From contig CANGLW010000017.1 of assembly GCA_947454955.1 (NCBI GenBank), positions 1-56,862 on the forward strand: DNA of 56,862 bases, given 5' to 3'. Under the pieces are notes generated by a model that saw nothing but the letters and a program-made list of their open reading frames with translations, made no database searches and had not been told where the DNA came from. Below, piece after piece: positions 27,001 through 33,123 of the stretch. This DNA comes from Comamonadaceae bacterium. Its GTDB lineage: Bacteria > Pseudomonadota > Gammaproteobacteria > Burkholderiales > Burkholderiaceae_C. Each line of letters starts with the position of its first letter. Positions within the stretch are counted from its first letter, which is position 1. Made by a program: the position numbers and the translations under genes.

Positions 27001-27392
27001 TTGACGCTTAAATTGACTGCGTTGTCAGCCAGGTTGTACTGAGCAACGTGGGTGTTGTTTTGCAGCGCCGTCATGTCTGAGACCAGCGCGTCTTTGACAT
27101 TGAGTTTGTAGTTGCCCGCCACCTTGCCCAAAATGACCGAGGAGGTCTTGAGCTGGCTGGACCTGATGGTCAGCGGGTCTGTGCTGGGATTGAGTGTGAT
27201 GGCACTGATACGGCTGCTGAGCTTTTGCAGATCACCCCAGCTGGATGAGATGTTGCTGGCTGTATCTTCGATCGCCACACTGCCAGTTTTGTAGGCGTTG
27301 AGCGTCACCAAGGCCTCCGCCACGGTCAAAGACTGACCTGATGGCGGTTTCACAACCAAATTGGTAGACGAGTAGACGGCAGATACACTCAT
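21027..27392 (-). CDS. Giant beta-repeat protein, 26 units of about 80 residues
   Basis: The 2121-residue product is almost entirely made of about 26 units of some 81 residues. Each unit follows one pattern: V-x-D-[ST]-A-x-N-I, eight residues later L..L..L, then KL..I...D....L.IT..Q, then KI...Y.L.V..V.A.DA. Examples are VVDTAANISKNWGAL, VSDTADNVAQQLNEL and IVDSVANIASRLDAL. I see no cysteine, no signal peptide, no RTX nonapeptides (GGxGxDxxx) and no membrane segment. Repeats of this general type occur in very large predicted secreted or surface proteins of proteobacteria, where the function is unknown. It converges on the other giant gene. Two sigma-28-like elements lie upstream. Ribosome site before the ATG at 27392 is poor. 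Confidence 0.85.
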   Translation of the reverse strand: MSVSAVYSSTNLVVKPPSGQSLTVAEALVTLNAYKTGSVAIEDTASNISSSWGDLQKLSSRISAITLNPSTDPLTIRSSQLKTSSVILGKVAGNYKLNVKDALVSDMTALQNNTHVAQYNLADNAVNLSVNLDRLQAAISTPTPKLSAITVTGAANNLSLTYAQLGANAGALGKITNNYTLTVNDVAVDKVTEVAQNTRVSTMNIKDTSKNIGDGIDNLDNLVSRIGKINDTDRGLMTLTSAAYSVSGMVLGKIYTGYQVAIQTATLPEALSASKNARVQSVKVSDSGANFVANLASLNKVGSKVTAIELTDVSNTVSLTYSQFTTYAKLISKITTPGVTFSVKGVSLSNLAALQSNSAVTNIGISDSGTNVSAALDSLKDNAKVTSITLTGSKNTIALTADQLEQDQNVLDEITNKYTLAVSRVKAEDAFSIGTTAGVTSVSVIDTGEQIAAHLDDLQGLGGTLKAVAQSDTSVLEITANQYVKDKGALAKLGNSYKLSVSGVLASTATSVGSDARVNDFTVADSARNISTYFNSLDALGNKLTRIDQSDGGVQVDLVQSQYLTKSVTVEKINGGDYSLNVTGVTAGYAAQIAQNNNVTSLKVADSGKNVVNYLSGLSAAATRADLTLDISITNSRVPMVITADQYDQEAPALAAITSNYALAITGVAADDAVTYAAYDHVDSVSVLDSAEMVTGTLASLKSLGDKLAGITLDDDNVLNWTSTQFALNQSVLSKISNAYELNVSEVAAASAAKIASQANVTKIYVTDTSGNLSTFLDSLAFLDGKLAGVTETDSATPIDITAKEWLSDASTLAKFNGGEYTVNVHGATAAQASQMDADDHVVKINIVDTAVNLVAKLDELENLDPGVLGDITISGNPSIALTATQLKDHEAILSKISNLHSYAVSEASVADALEFSTRQDVNSIVVSDEGTAVANDIAGLTALGGKLKSVAITTTTPMSLTGAQYAASTTTLKKISNSYSLALTNVTTQNAVTWSNTGTIVSMDIVDSVANIASRLDALNNFNVKINQIESSDSGVLLTFNASQLSTAASVLAKVDANVGWRVKNMSVADALSATRPARIDKLTVADSSQTIGASLDALQALSTKLESITQLGSTVPMSITATQLVNDADTLEKITNNYNLKVSEVLADNAAATAATPHVYTIAVKDEVANLLSNLSTLQSLGAKVSTIEATDPTNHLAITEAQYGANRVAINKMASGILVDVSSVKAANAYTIASDLRVATVNVSDTSAALSIHLDTINALGTKLGEIAQTDSLALTLTVEQFKADSQALSAFVTPPDVQVRNVAAYEATAMASSLNSFGDNSSFAVTDSAASIKANWDVLNALSNNDKLTAISVADPRNIIALTNDQFAASADLFPKLTGSYSYSVSGMSFEDAQDLLTSDAAHVSSVSVLDASESIASNLNALQAMGSKLSAITQDGTAATMTITRSQMLLDAAALGKITDDYTINLTDATAAQALSLATDSKVVNVGVVDTAANISKNWGALSQLGTKLVSVDVSDDDNALNITESQIDVNGAVVLLMPDNTVFVNNALAEHASGIADNYPNARINVVDTALSIAQNFDALAALNANAGEEQLNSIRVSDGQTLALTAEQWSLDAKAVEKLAGSYSITVSDVAAADAHDVATASHVSGLTVKDSSANVFGQLAELESLAATGKLTNIVLEDDDVMHLTQAEYNQYANALGRIKANLNLDVTDVAAADADDIASNTAVVSLAVKDTAQHITDNLFELHALATTLTSVEVTDGQEVQMSYEQYLARSDLAEKISGGTFDLSAAPIGSLTALTSDAAVTHFAITGSSSDLAGRWDDLLAAGTQLTAVTQTGSPVTMSITAGQYANSADLLAKFTDTYSLSVSGVLAGDAKSLTIADAFVASVAVTGTAQQISTNLNDLLGLEDKLLSISQTGTADVAVTALQYQGNPQLLGLFATPVNFAVSDLNAADAVLIGKQSEVAHFTVSDTADNVAQQLNELQGMADKVTGITFTDASPVLVVDASDWAADATVVAKIQSNYALNLTGVFAADATTLAGVALPAKATGVQLAVSDSEQNILNNLADLNTLELASKLSEISVSDTHVLNVTAQEAADYSAVLTRLSSQDTYEITA

Positions 27393-27401
27393 GGCCTAAG
27401 T

Positions 27402-27428
27402 GATTCGACCTGATCGTCAAATTCTTAA
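27402..27428 (-). promoter_or_regulatory. Proximal sigma-28-like element of the 2121-residue gene
   Basis: Reading the minus strand, TTAAGAAT (27428-27421), an 11-base spacer and GTCGAATC (27409-27402). Its transcript would start within about 5-8 bases of the ATG, giving almost no leader, so this copy may be weak or decorative compared with the distal one. Confidence 0.4.
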
Positions 27429-27459
27429 GCCGCTCAGCCCCTCTGCGGCTGATATTCAC

Positions 27460-27483
27460 AAAGCGGCAAAACCTTGCCGCTTT
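27460..27483 (-). promoter_or_regulatory. Perfect inverted repeat containing CGGCAA-N4-TTGCCG
   Basis: AAAGCGGCAA and TTGCCGCTTT form a perfect ten-base stem with the four-base centre AACC. It lies in the leader expected from the distal promoter. Its core matches 14 of 16 positions of the first direct repeat near 2597. It may be a regulator-binding site, an RNA hairpin, or a weak terminator of the upstream nucleotidyltransferase gene. Confidence 0.5.
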
Positions 27484-27502
27484 TGATTTCAAGGTGGTCA
27501 AT

Positions 27503-27529
27503 GATTCGTCATGACCAGCCATAACTTAA
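27503..27529 (-). promoter_or_regulatory. Distal sigma-28-like promoter of the 2121-residue gene
   Basis: On the minus strand, TTAAGTTA (27529-27522), an 11-base spacer, then GACGAATC (27510-27503). It has the same layout as the fliC element at 130 and gives a leader of about 105 bases. Confidence 0.55.
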
Positions 27530-27569
27530 GCCTTTACATCGATTTTTTGCATCAATTGACGCATTACCC

Positions 27570-28673
27570 TCAAGCCCTGGCATCCCCCCACCGCAACGAC
27601 GAGTTTTCGTCGCCCACGTAAATGGTCTCGCCCGACTTGTCCACGCAGTACTGGGGCGAGAGGATTTTGTTTTTGAAATGCTGATCGGCGGCCAGTCGGG
27701 TGTAGTCAAACAAAATGCATTGGTCAACCCGGGCGCCTGAACGCACATGGCAGCCTCGGGCGATCCAGCTCGGCCCAATGATGCTGGCACCGGCGTCAAT
27801 ACGAACATTCGAGCCGATGTACACCGGGCCGGTGATGTTGATGTGTTGCCAATCCACGCGGGTGTTCAAGCCCACCCACACCCCAGGCTTGACCTGCTTG
27901 CCAGGCATCTCAAAGCCATCCACCTCGCCACGTAGCACGCGCTGTTGCACGGTCCAGTAGTCCGTCAGACGACCAATGTCGATCCAGTTGAAGGGGCGGT
28001 TTTGCGCGTAAAACGGCAAACCCTGATCCACCAGCATGGGGAAAAGCTGGCTGCCGATGTCAAACACCTCGTTAGAGGGGATGAGGTCGAGCACCTCGGG
28101 TTCAAAAATATAAATGCCGGTGCTGGCCAGGTTTGATTTGGCTTGAGAGGGTTCGGGCTTTTCTTGAAAAGAGCGAACCAGCTTGTTCTCATCAGCCACC
28201 ACAATGCCGTAGTTGCTCACGTCTTGCGGCTCCACGGGCAAGGTGATGACCGAGGCCATGGCGTTCTTGAGCCAATGCTCTTTGAGGGCCGCGCGGATGT
28301 CGAGGTCGATGATGGCGTCGCCACAAATGACCAGGGTGGTCTCGTCAAAAAAATGGCCCTGCTCTTGAATGCGCTTCATCCCACCGGCTGAGCCCCAGGG
28401 CCGCGGGGTGATGTCGCCATGCGCGCGAGCCCCCTCAAAAGAGTAGCCAATCTCGACGCCCCAACGACGCCCGTCACCAAAGAAATTCTCAATCTTGTAG
28501 TGGTTGTAAGCCACGTTCATCATGATCTCGCACACACCATGGCGGGCCAGGTGCTCAATCATGTACTCCAGCAAAGGCTTGCCCAAAATAGGCACCATGG
28601 GTTTGGGCACATTGCTGGTGAGCGGGCGGACACGGGTGCCCTGCCCGGCCGCCAAAATCATGGCTTTGGTCAT
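27570..28673 (-). CDS. Sugar-1-phosphate nucleotidyltransferase (mannose-1-P guanylyltransferase-like)
   Basis: The 367-residue enzyme begins with the nucleotidyltransferase signature AMILAAGQGTRVRPLTSNVP KP (loop and lysine near residues 3-25). It has the sugar-binding segment VICGDAIIDLDI and the FQEKPEPS motif. After residue ~270 it continues as a left-handed beta-helix with hexapeptide repeats (GPVYIGSNVRIDAGASIIGP). Such enzymes make NDP-sugars such as GDP-mannose for surface polysaccharide or glycoprotein. Substrate is not certain. It lies alone between the giant repeat gene and the fatty-acid cluster. Confidence 0.85.
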   Translation of the reverse strand: MTKAMILAAGQGTRVRPLTSNVPKPMVPILGKPLLEYMIEHLARHGVCEIMMNVAYNHYKIENFFGDGRRWGVEIGYSFEGARAHGDITPRPWGSAGGMKRIQEQGHFFDETTLVICGDAIIDLDIRAALKEHWLKNAMASVITLPVEPQDVSNYGIVVADENKLVRSFQEKPEPSQAKSNLASTGIYIFEPEVLDLIPSNEVFDIGSQLFPMLVDQGLPFYAQNRPFNWIDIGRLTDYWTVQQRVLRGEVDGFEMPGKQVKPGVWVGLNTRVDWQHINITGPVYIGSNVRIDAGASIIGPSWIARGCHVRSGARVDQCILFDYTRLAADQHFKNKILSPQYCVDKSGETIYVGDENSSLRWGDARA

Positions 28674-28727
28674 CTGTGTGTGTCTTCTACAGATGAGCTA
28701 TCGGCCAGCCGGCCGCTTTTCTTAAAC

Positions 28728-30245
28728 TCAGTAGACCGGCTGGTGCTGCTTGAGGGCAGCCATGACTTCTGGGCTCAAGGCAAAGCGCGCACCAAAGCGC
28801 TGCGCCAGCTCTTGGCTACGGGCTTCGAACACGCTGAGGCTTTGCCCGTAGATGAACTGCAAAGCACCGCCCGCCCAAGCTGGGAAACCTAAGCCAAAAA
28901 TGCTGCCGATATTGGCTTGCGCCACGCTGGCCACCTTGCCCTCAGCCAGGCAACGCGCCGCTTCCAAAGACATACCAAACAACAAGCGGTCTTTGATGTC
29001 TTGCAGCTGGTCCACCGGCACTGCTGACATCGAAGCCGTTCCTTTGTCTGCGCGCAGGTCATCACTTGCAATGGCTTGGTGCAGGGCTATTGGACCAACG
29101 GCCATACCCGCTTGCAGTGCCAGATTTTCGATGGCTGCTGCGGGCACGCCCTCTTCCAACAAACGCTTGGCTTCTGACAGGTAGGCGTCTAACAGTCGCC
29201 CAAAAAAATCAGCACTGGCTGCCAAGCTGCTGGGCTTGGAGTTGCCGCGTGCTTTTGCCACCAGGGCATGCACCGCATCTTCTCGCGCATCTTTGGCGTC
29301 AGGCTGTGCAGCTTCAACTTTTGCAGCCTTCATGCTGTTCATGTTGAAGAAGAAGGTGTTGATCATGTTGCGCGTGACCTGGCTGCGCATGAGGCTGGCC
29401 AAGTGGCGGCTTTCAATGCGCATGGCGGTGTCAAAGTCCACCAAAGCACCTTCCACCATGGCGGCCAAGGCAGCTTCGGGCGCGGGGTACAAGCCGCGTG
29501 TTTTTTGCTTGAGCACCGCAGGCGCCACCGACAACAAACCCGCCAGCTTAGGGCTGCTGGGCGAGCCACCAGGCATGCTGTAGCCCTTGCGGTCCCACAC
29601 ATGTTGTGCGGCCTCAGGTTTGCCTTGGGCTGCCTCGATGAAAGCCAGAGCACGTTCGCGCAGCTGGGCCTCGTTGTCCACCAGCTCGTGGACCACACCG
29701 AGTTGATGCGCCTCTTGCGGGTTGAACAACTTGCATTCCAAGAGGTAAGGCTGCGCCGCCACCAAACCCAACAAGCGGGTGAGCTTGGTGATGCCACCGC
29801 CGCCGGGCATCAAGCCCAAATTCACCTCGGGAAAGCCCAGCAAAATTTTCGGGCTGTTCACCGCAATGCGGTGGTGCCCCACCAAAGCCACCTCCAGCCC
29901 GCCACCTAAAGCCGCACCGTTGATGCAGGTGACCACGGGCACGCCCTGAGTTTCAATCTGCCGAAAGCAGCGTTTGATGGCCTCAATCTCTTTGAAGAAG
30001 CGCGGGCCATCGTCAGCGTTGGTACGCATGACGGCCTTCAAATCGGCACCGGCAAAAAACGTGGTTTTGGCGCTCGCCAATATCACGCCGCGTACTTGTG
30101 CCATGTCGTTCAGCAGTTGCGTTGTAGCAGCTGCCAAGTCTTGCTGCCACTGCTGGCACATGGTGTTGACGAGCGAGCCTTGCTCGTCAAAGGTGATGGT
30201 GGCAATGCCCTCTGCGAGCTCGTAACGTAAGGTTTTCAAGATCAT
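28728..30245 (-). CDS. FadB-like enoyl-CoA hydratase with C-terminal dehydrogenase helices but no NAD-binding domain
   Basis: FadB/FadJ proteins normally join an enoyl-CoA hydratase, an NAD-binding Rossmann domain and two helical 3-hydroxyacyl-CoA dehydrogenase domains in 700 or more residues. This protein has 505. The hydratase part is intact, with both catalytic glutamates (GGGLEVAL and FPEVNLGLMPGGGG). After the linker helix (FFFNMNSMKAAKVEAA, ~residue 310) it passes straight into the C-terminal helices (LLDAYLSEAKRLLEEG, then GFPAWAGGALQFIYG). The ~180-residue GxGxxG domain is missing, in frame. It can probably hydrate enoyl-CoA but not oxidise. ATG 30245 is preferred over an upstream TTG at 30260. 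It follows the thiolase gene by 11 bases. Confidence 0.88.
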   Translation of the reverse strand: MILKTLRYELAEGIATITFDEQGSLVNTMCQQWQQDLAAATTQLLNDMAQVRGVILASAKTTFFAGADLKAVMRTNADDGPRFFKEIEAIKRCFRQIETQGVPVVTCINGAALGGGLEVALVGHHRIAVNSPKILLGFPEVNLGLMPGGGGITKLTRLLGLVAAQPYLLECKLFNPQEAHQLGVVHELVDNEAQLRERALAFIEAAQGKPEAAQHVWDRKGYSMPGGSPSSPKLAGLLSVAPAVLKQKTRGLYPAPEAALAAMVEGALVDFDTAMRIESRHLASLMRSQVTRNMINTFFFNMNSMKAAKVEAAQPDAKDAREDAVHALVAKARGNSKPSSLAASADFFGRLLDAYLSEAKRLLEEGVPAAAIENLALQAGMAVGPIALHQAIASDDLRADKGTASMSAVPVDQLQDIKDRLLFGMSLEAARCLAEGKVASVAQANIGSIFGLGFPAWAGGALQFIYGQSLSVFEARSQELAQRFGARFALSPEVMAALKQHQPVY

Positions 30246-30256
30246 GATGCGCCCGA

Positions 30257-31462
30257 TCAAACGCGTTCAACAATGGTGGCGATGCCCATGCCACCGCCCA
30301 CACACAAGGTGGCCATGCCGTAGCGCAACTGACGGCGGTGCAGCTCGTCAATCAAGGTGCCCAAAATCATGGCGCCTGTGGCGCCCAAGGGGTGGCCCAT
30401 GGCAATCGCACCGCCGTTCACATTCACGCGCTCATGCGGCACACCCAGCTCTTGCATGAAGCGCATGGGCACAGCAGCAAAAGCTTCGTTGACTTCAAAC
30501 AAATCAATTTGGTCGATGCGCATGCCCGCCTTGGCCAGGGCTTTGCGCGCCGCGGGCATGGGGCCGGTGAGCATGATGGTCGGGTCTGCCCCCGACAAGG
30601 CCGCCGCCACAATGCGTGCGCGCGGTATGAGCCCATGGGTTTTGCCGGCGGCCTCACTGCCAATCAACACGGCCGCTGCGCCGTCCACAATGCCTGACGA
30701 GTTGCCGGCATGGTGCACATGGTGGATGCGCGCCACCTGGGGGTAACGCTGCTGGGCCACCGCGTCAAAACCCATGGCACCGAGTTGTTCAAACGATGGC
30801 TTCAAAGCAGCCAAGGTTTCCAATGTGGTGGTGGGCTTGATGAATTCATCTTCAGCCAAAATGACCTGACCCAGTTGGTCAGTCACTGGCACCACAGAGG
30901 CTTTGAAGTAACCCGCTGCACGTGCGGCTGCAGCGCGTTGTTGCGACGCCACCGCAAAAGCATCCACATCTTGGCGGCTGAAGCCATGCAAGGTGGCGAT
31001 CAAATCCGCACCGATGCCTTGGGGCACGAACAAGGTGGCGCTGTTGGTCTCAGGGTCTTGCGCCCACGCACCGCCATCTGCACCAATCGGCACACGGCTC
31101 ATGCTCTCCACGCCGCCGGCCACCACCAGGTCTTCCCAGCCGCTGCGCACCTTCATGGCGGCCATGTTCACCGCCTCCAGACCCGAGGCACAGAAGCGGT
31201 TGATTTGTACGCCTGAGCAACGCCAGTCCCACCCAGCTTTGAGGGCGGCCACTTTGGCAATCACCGAGCCTTGTTCACCAATGGGTGAGACCACGCCCAT
31301 GACCACATCGTCCACCGCCGCGGTGTCCAGGTCGTGACGCTGCTGCAAGTTGCTCAGAACGCCTGCCAACAGGTTCACCGGCTTGACCTCGTGCAGGCTG
31401 CCGTCTTTCTTGCCCTTGCCCCGAGGGGTGCGGATTGCGTCAAACACAAACGCTTCGGTCAT
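30257..31462 (-). CDS. Acetyl-CoA acyltransferase (thiolase, FadA-like)
   Basis: Thiolase cleaves 3-ketoacyl-CoA with CoA in the last step of beta-oxidation, or runs in reverse. The 401-residue product has the nucleophile cysteine in [12 protein letters not shown], the histidine in [16 protein letters not shown] and the second cysteine in [17 protein letters not shown] precedes the ATG. It is first in an operon with the FadB-like gene and is divergent from the acyl-CoA dehydrogenase gene, so the three supply successive beta-oxidation steps. Confidence 0.95.
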   Translation of the reverse strand: MTEAFVFDAIRTPRGKGKKDGSLHEVKPVNLLAGVLSNLQQRHDLDTAAVDDVVMGVVSPIGEQGSVIAKVAALKAGWDWRCSGVQINRFCASGLEAVNMAAMKVRSGWEDLVVAGGVESMSRVPIGADGGAWAQDPETNSATLFVPQGIGADLIATLHGFSRQDVDAFAVASQQRAAAARAAGYFKASVVPVTDQLGQVILAEDEFIKPTTTLETLAALKPSFEQLGAMGFDAVAQQRYPQVARIHHVHHAGNSSGIVDGAAAVLIGSEAAGKTHGLIPRARIVAAALSGADPTIMLTGPMPAARKALAKAGMRIDQIDLFEVNEAFAAVPMRFMQELGVPHERVNVNGGAIAMGHPLGATGAMILGTLIDELHRRQLRYGMATLCVGGGMGIATIVERV

Positions 31463-31490
31463 CTTGTCTCCTTCTTGCGCTACGCTTTGT

Positions 31491-31500
31491 TGTGATCACA
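31491..31500. promoter_or_regulatory. Palindrome TGTGATCACA between divergent beta-oxidation genes
   Basis: A perfect ten-base palindrome lies in the 88-base gap between the thiolase and acyl-CoA dehydrogenase genes, where a shared repressor of both would bind. It is not a CRP site, because the two TGTGA/TCACA halves have no spacer. The regulator is unknown. Confidence 0.4.
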
Positions 31501-31550
31501 GTATAGTTTCAGCACATCACCACAACCAAGAATGATGACCCGGAGACACC

Positions 31551-32714
31551 ATGATTGAACGCACCCTTTTCAACGCTGACCATGAGGCGTTCAGAGACAG
31601 CCTCAAGCGCTTCATGGACAAAGAAATTGCACCCCACCACGACGCCTGGGAAGAGCAAGGTTTTGTGGACCGTGACAACTGGCGCAAAGCCGGCGAGCAA
31701 GGCTTGCTGTGCATGACCCTGCCCGAGGCCTACGGCGGCAGTGGCGTGGACAAGCTGTATTCGGTCGTGCAAATGGAGGAGCTGGCACGTGCCGGTTTCA
31801 GCGGCATAGGCTGGGGCTTGCACAGCGAAATTGTGGCGCCTTACATCCTGCACTACGGCACCGAAGCGCAAAAGCAGCGCTACCTTCCCCAACTGGCCAG
31901 CGGCGAGATGGTGGGTGCGATTGCCATGAGCGAACCCGCTGCGGGCTCTGACCTGCAGGGCATCAAAACCACCGCCATCCAACAAGGTGATGGCAGCTAC
32001 TTGCTCAACGGCAGCAAGACCTTCATCACCAACGGCTGGCATGCAGACTTGGTGATTGTGGTGGCCAAGACCAACCCGGCCGCCGGGGCCAAGGGCACGA
32101 GCCTCTTGTTGGTGGAGCGTGGCATGCCGGGCTTTGAAAAAGGCAAGCGACTGAAAAAACTGGGCCTCAAAGCGCAAGACACCTCAGAGCTGTTTTTTGA
32201 CCAGGTTCGCGTGTCCGCCGAGAACCTGCTGGGCGGCGAGGCTTATGAGGGCAAGGGCTTCATTTGCCTGATGGAGCAATTGCCCTGGGAGCGGCTGCAA
32301 ATTGCGATTGGGGCCATCGCTGCAGCGCAAGCTGCGATTGATGACACAGTGGCCTATGTGAAAGAGCGCCAAGTGTTTGGCCAAGCGGTTGCCAACTACC
32401 AGCACACCCGCTACACCCTGGCCGAATTACAAACCGAGGTGCAGGTGGCGCAGGTGTTTGTGGACAAATGCTGCAGCCTGGTTTTGGACAACAAGCTCGA
32501 CACCTCCACCGCCAGCATGGCCAAGTACTGGTGCTCTGACTTGCAATGCAAGGTGATGGATGCCTGTGTGCAATTGCATGGTGGCTACGGCTACATGTGG
32601 GAATACCCCATCACCCGGGCGTATGCCGATGCCCGTGTGCAGCGCATTTACGGCGGCACGAATGAAATCATGAAAGAAGTGATTGCCCGTGGCATGGGGC
32701 TGCCCGGGCGTTGA
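31551..32714 (+). CDS. Acyl-CoA dehydrogenase
   Basis: This FAD enzyme introduces the 2,3 double bond into acyl-CoA, the first step of beta-oxidation. The 387 residues show all family landmarks: IAMSEPAAGSDLQGIKTTA (flavin binding), KTFITNGWHADLVIVV, the catalytic-base region LPWERLQIAIGAI as in long-chain enzymes, and the C-terminal QLHGGYGYMWEYPITRAYAD and IYGGTNEIMKEVI. GGAG precedes the ATG. It is divergent from the thiolase operon. Confidence 0.95.
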   Translation: MIERTLFNADHEAFRDSLKRFMDKEIAPHHDAWEEQGFVDRDNWRKAGEQGLLCMTLPEAYGGSGVDKLYSVVQMEELARAGFSGIGWGLHSEIVAPYILHYGTEAQKQRYLPQLASGEMVGAIAMSEPAAGSDLQGIKTTAIQQGDGSYLLNGSKTFITNGWHADLVIVVAKTNPAAGAKGTSLLLVERGMPGFEKGKRLKKLGLKAQDTSELFFDQVRVSAENLLGGEAYEGKGFICLMEQLPWERLQIAIGAIAAAQAAIDDTVAYVKERQVFGQAVANYQHTRYTLAELQTEVQVAQVFVDKCCSLVLDNKLDTSTASMAKYWCSDLQCKVMDACVQLHGGYGYMWEYPITRAYADARVQRIYGGTNEIMKEVIARGMGLPGR

Positions 32715-32723
32715 GCACCTGCC

Positions 32724-32990
32724 TCAGGATTTGAAGCGTCGACGAAAGTCCCACGCGTGGGCCAGGCCTGAAGCGGCCAGCGCAGCCATGACGGGCAAGG
32801 TCAGCGTGGTGGGCTCAGATAATTTCAGGGCCAGCATCAACATCAAACCTGGTGCCAAACCCAGCGAGACATTGATAGGGTCCATCCCACGGCCCATGAA
32901 CTTGTAGCGCAAGACCAGCACCAACCATTCGGCCAAGGTGAAAGCCAGCACCAGGTCAAGAAACCAGGGCGCGAAGGTGAGCTCATTCAT
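32724..32990 (-). CDS. Small integral membrane protein of unknown function
   Basis: The 88-residue frame from the ATG at 32990 has about three hydrophobic segments (FLDLVLAFTLAEWLVLVL, VSLGLAPGLMLMLALKL, LPVMAALAASGLAHA) and a basic C-terminus (DFRRRFKS). No family is recognised. The longer upstream frame to 33215 overlaps the neighbouring divergent gene and is less likely. It sits between acyl-CoA dehydrogenase and the bciA-like gene, with which it is divergent. Confidence 0.6.
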   Translation of the reverse strand: MNELTFAPWFLDLVLAFTLAEWLVLVLRYKFMGRGMDPINVSLGLAPGLMLMLALKLSEPTTLTLPVMAALAASGLAHAWDFRRRFKS

Positions 32991-33123
32991 GGGTGGGTGC
33001 TTGGTGGGGAACTGGGTGAAATGGGCCTGAACAGCCCCTGAGAATAAAACAAATTTCTCCAGCGCACCCTGCAAAGGGAAACCCCCGTGGTTTTGCCTGG
33101 GCTTTTCAACTACAACATCAGCC

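Noticed and set aside
21027-27392. Possible CRISPR or DNA satellite array
   Set aside because: Repeats are long, diverged at DNA level and keep a protein frame; there are no short identical repeats with uniform spacers.
16634-27392. RTX toxin or type I secreted haemolysin
   Set aside because: I found no GGxGxDxxx nonapeptides in either giant protein and no adjacent ABC exporter genes.
28728-30245. Frameshifted fadB pseudogene
   Set aside because: The frame is continuous and the C-terminal helices follow in the same frame with good conservation; this is a domain loss, not decay.
31491-31500. TGTGATCACA as a CRP-binding site
   Set aside because: CRP needs six bases between TGTGA and TCACA; here there are none.
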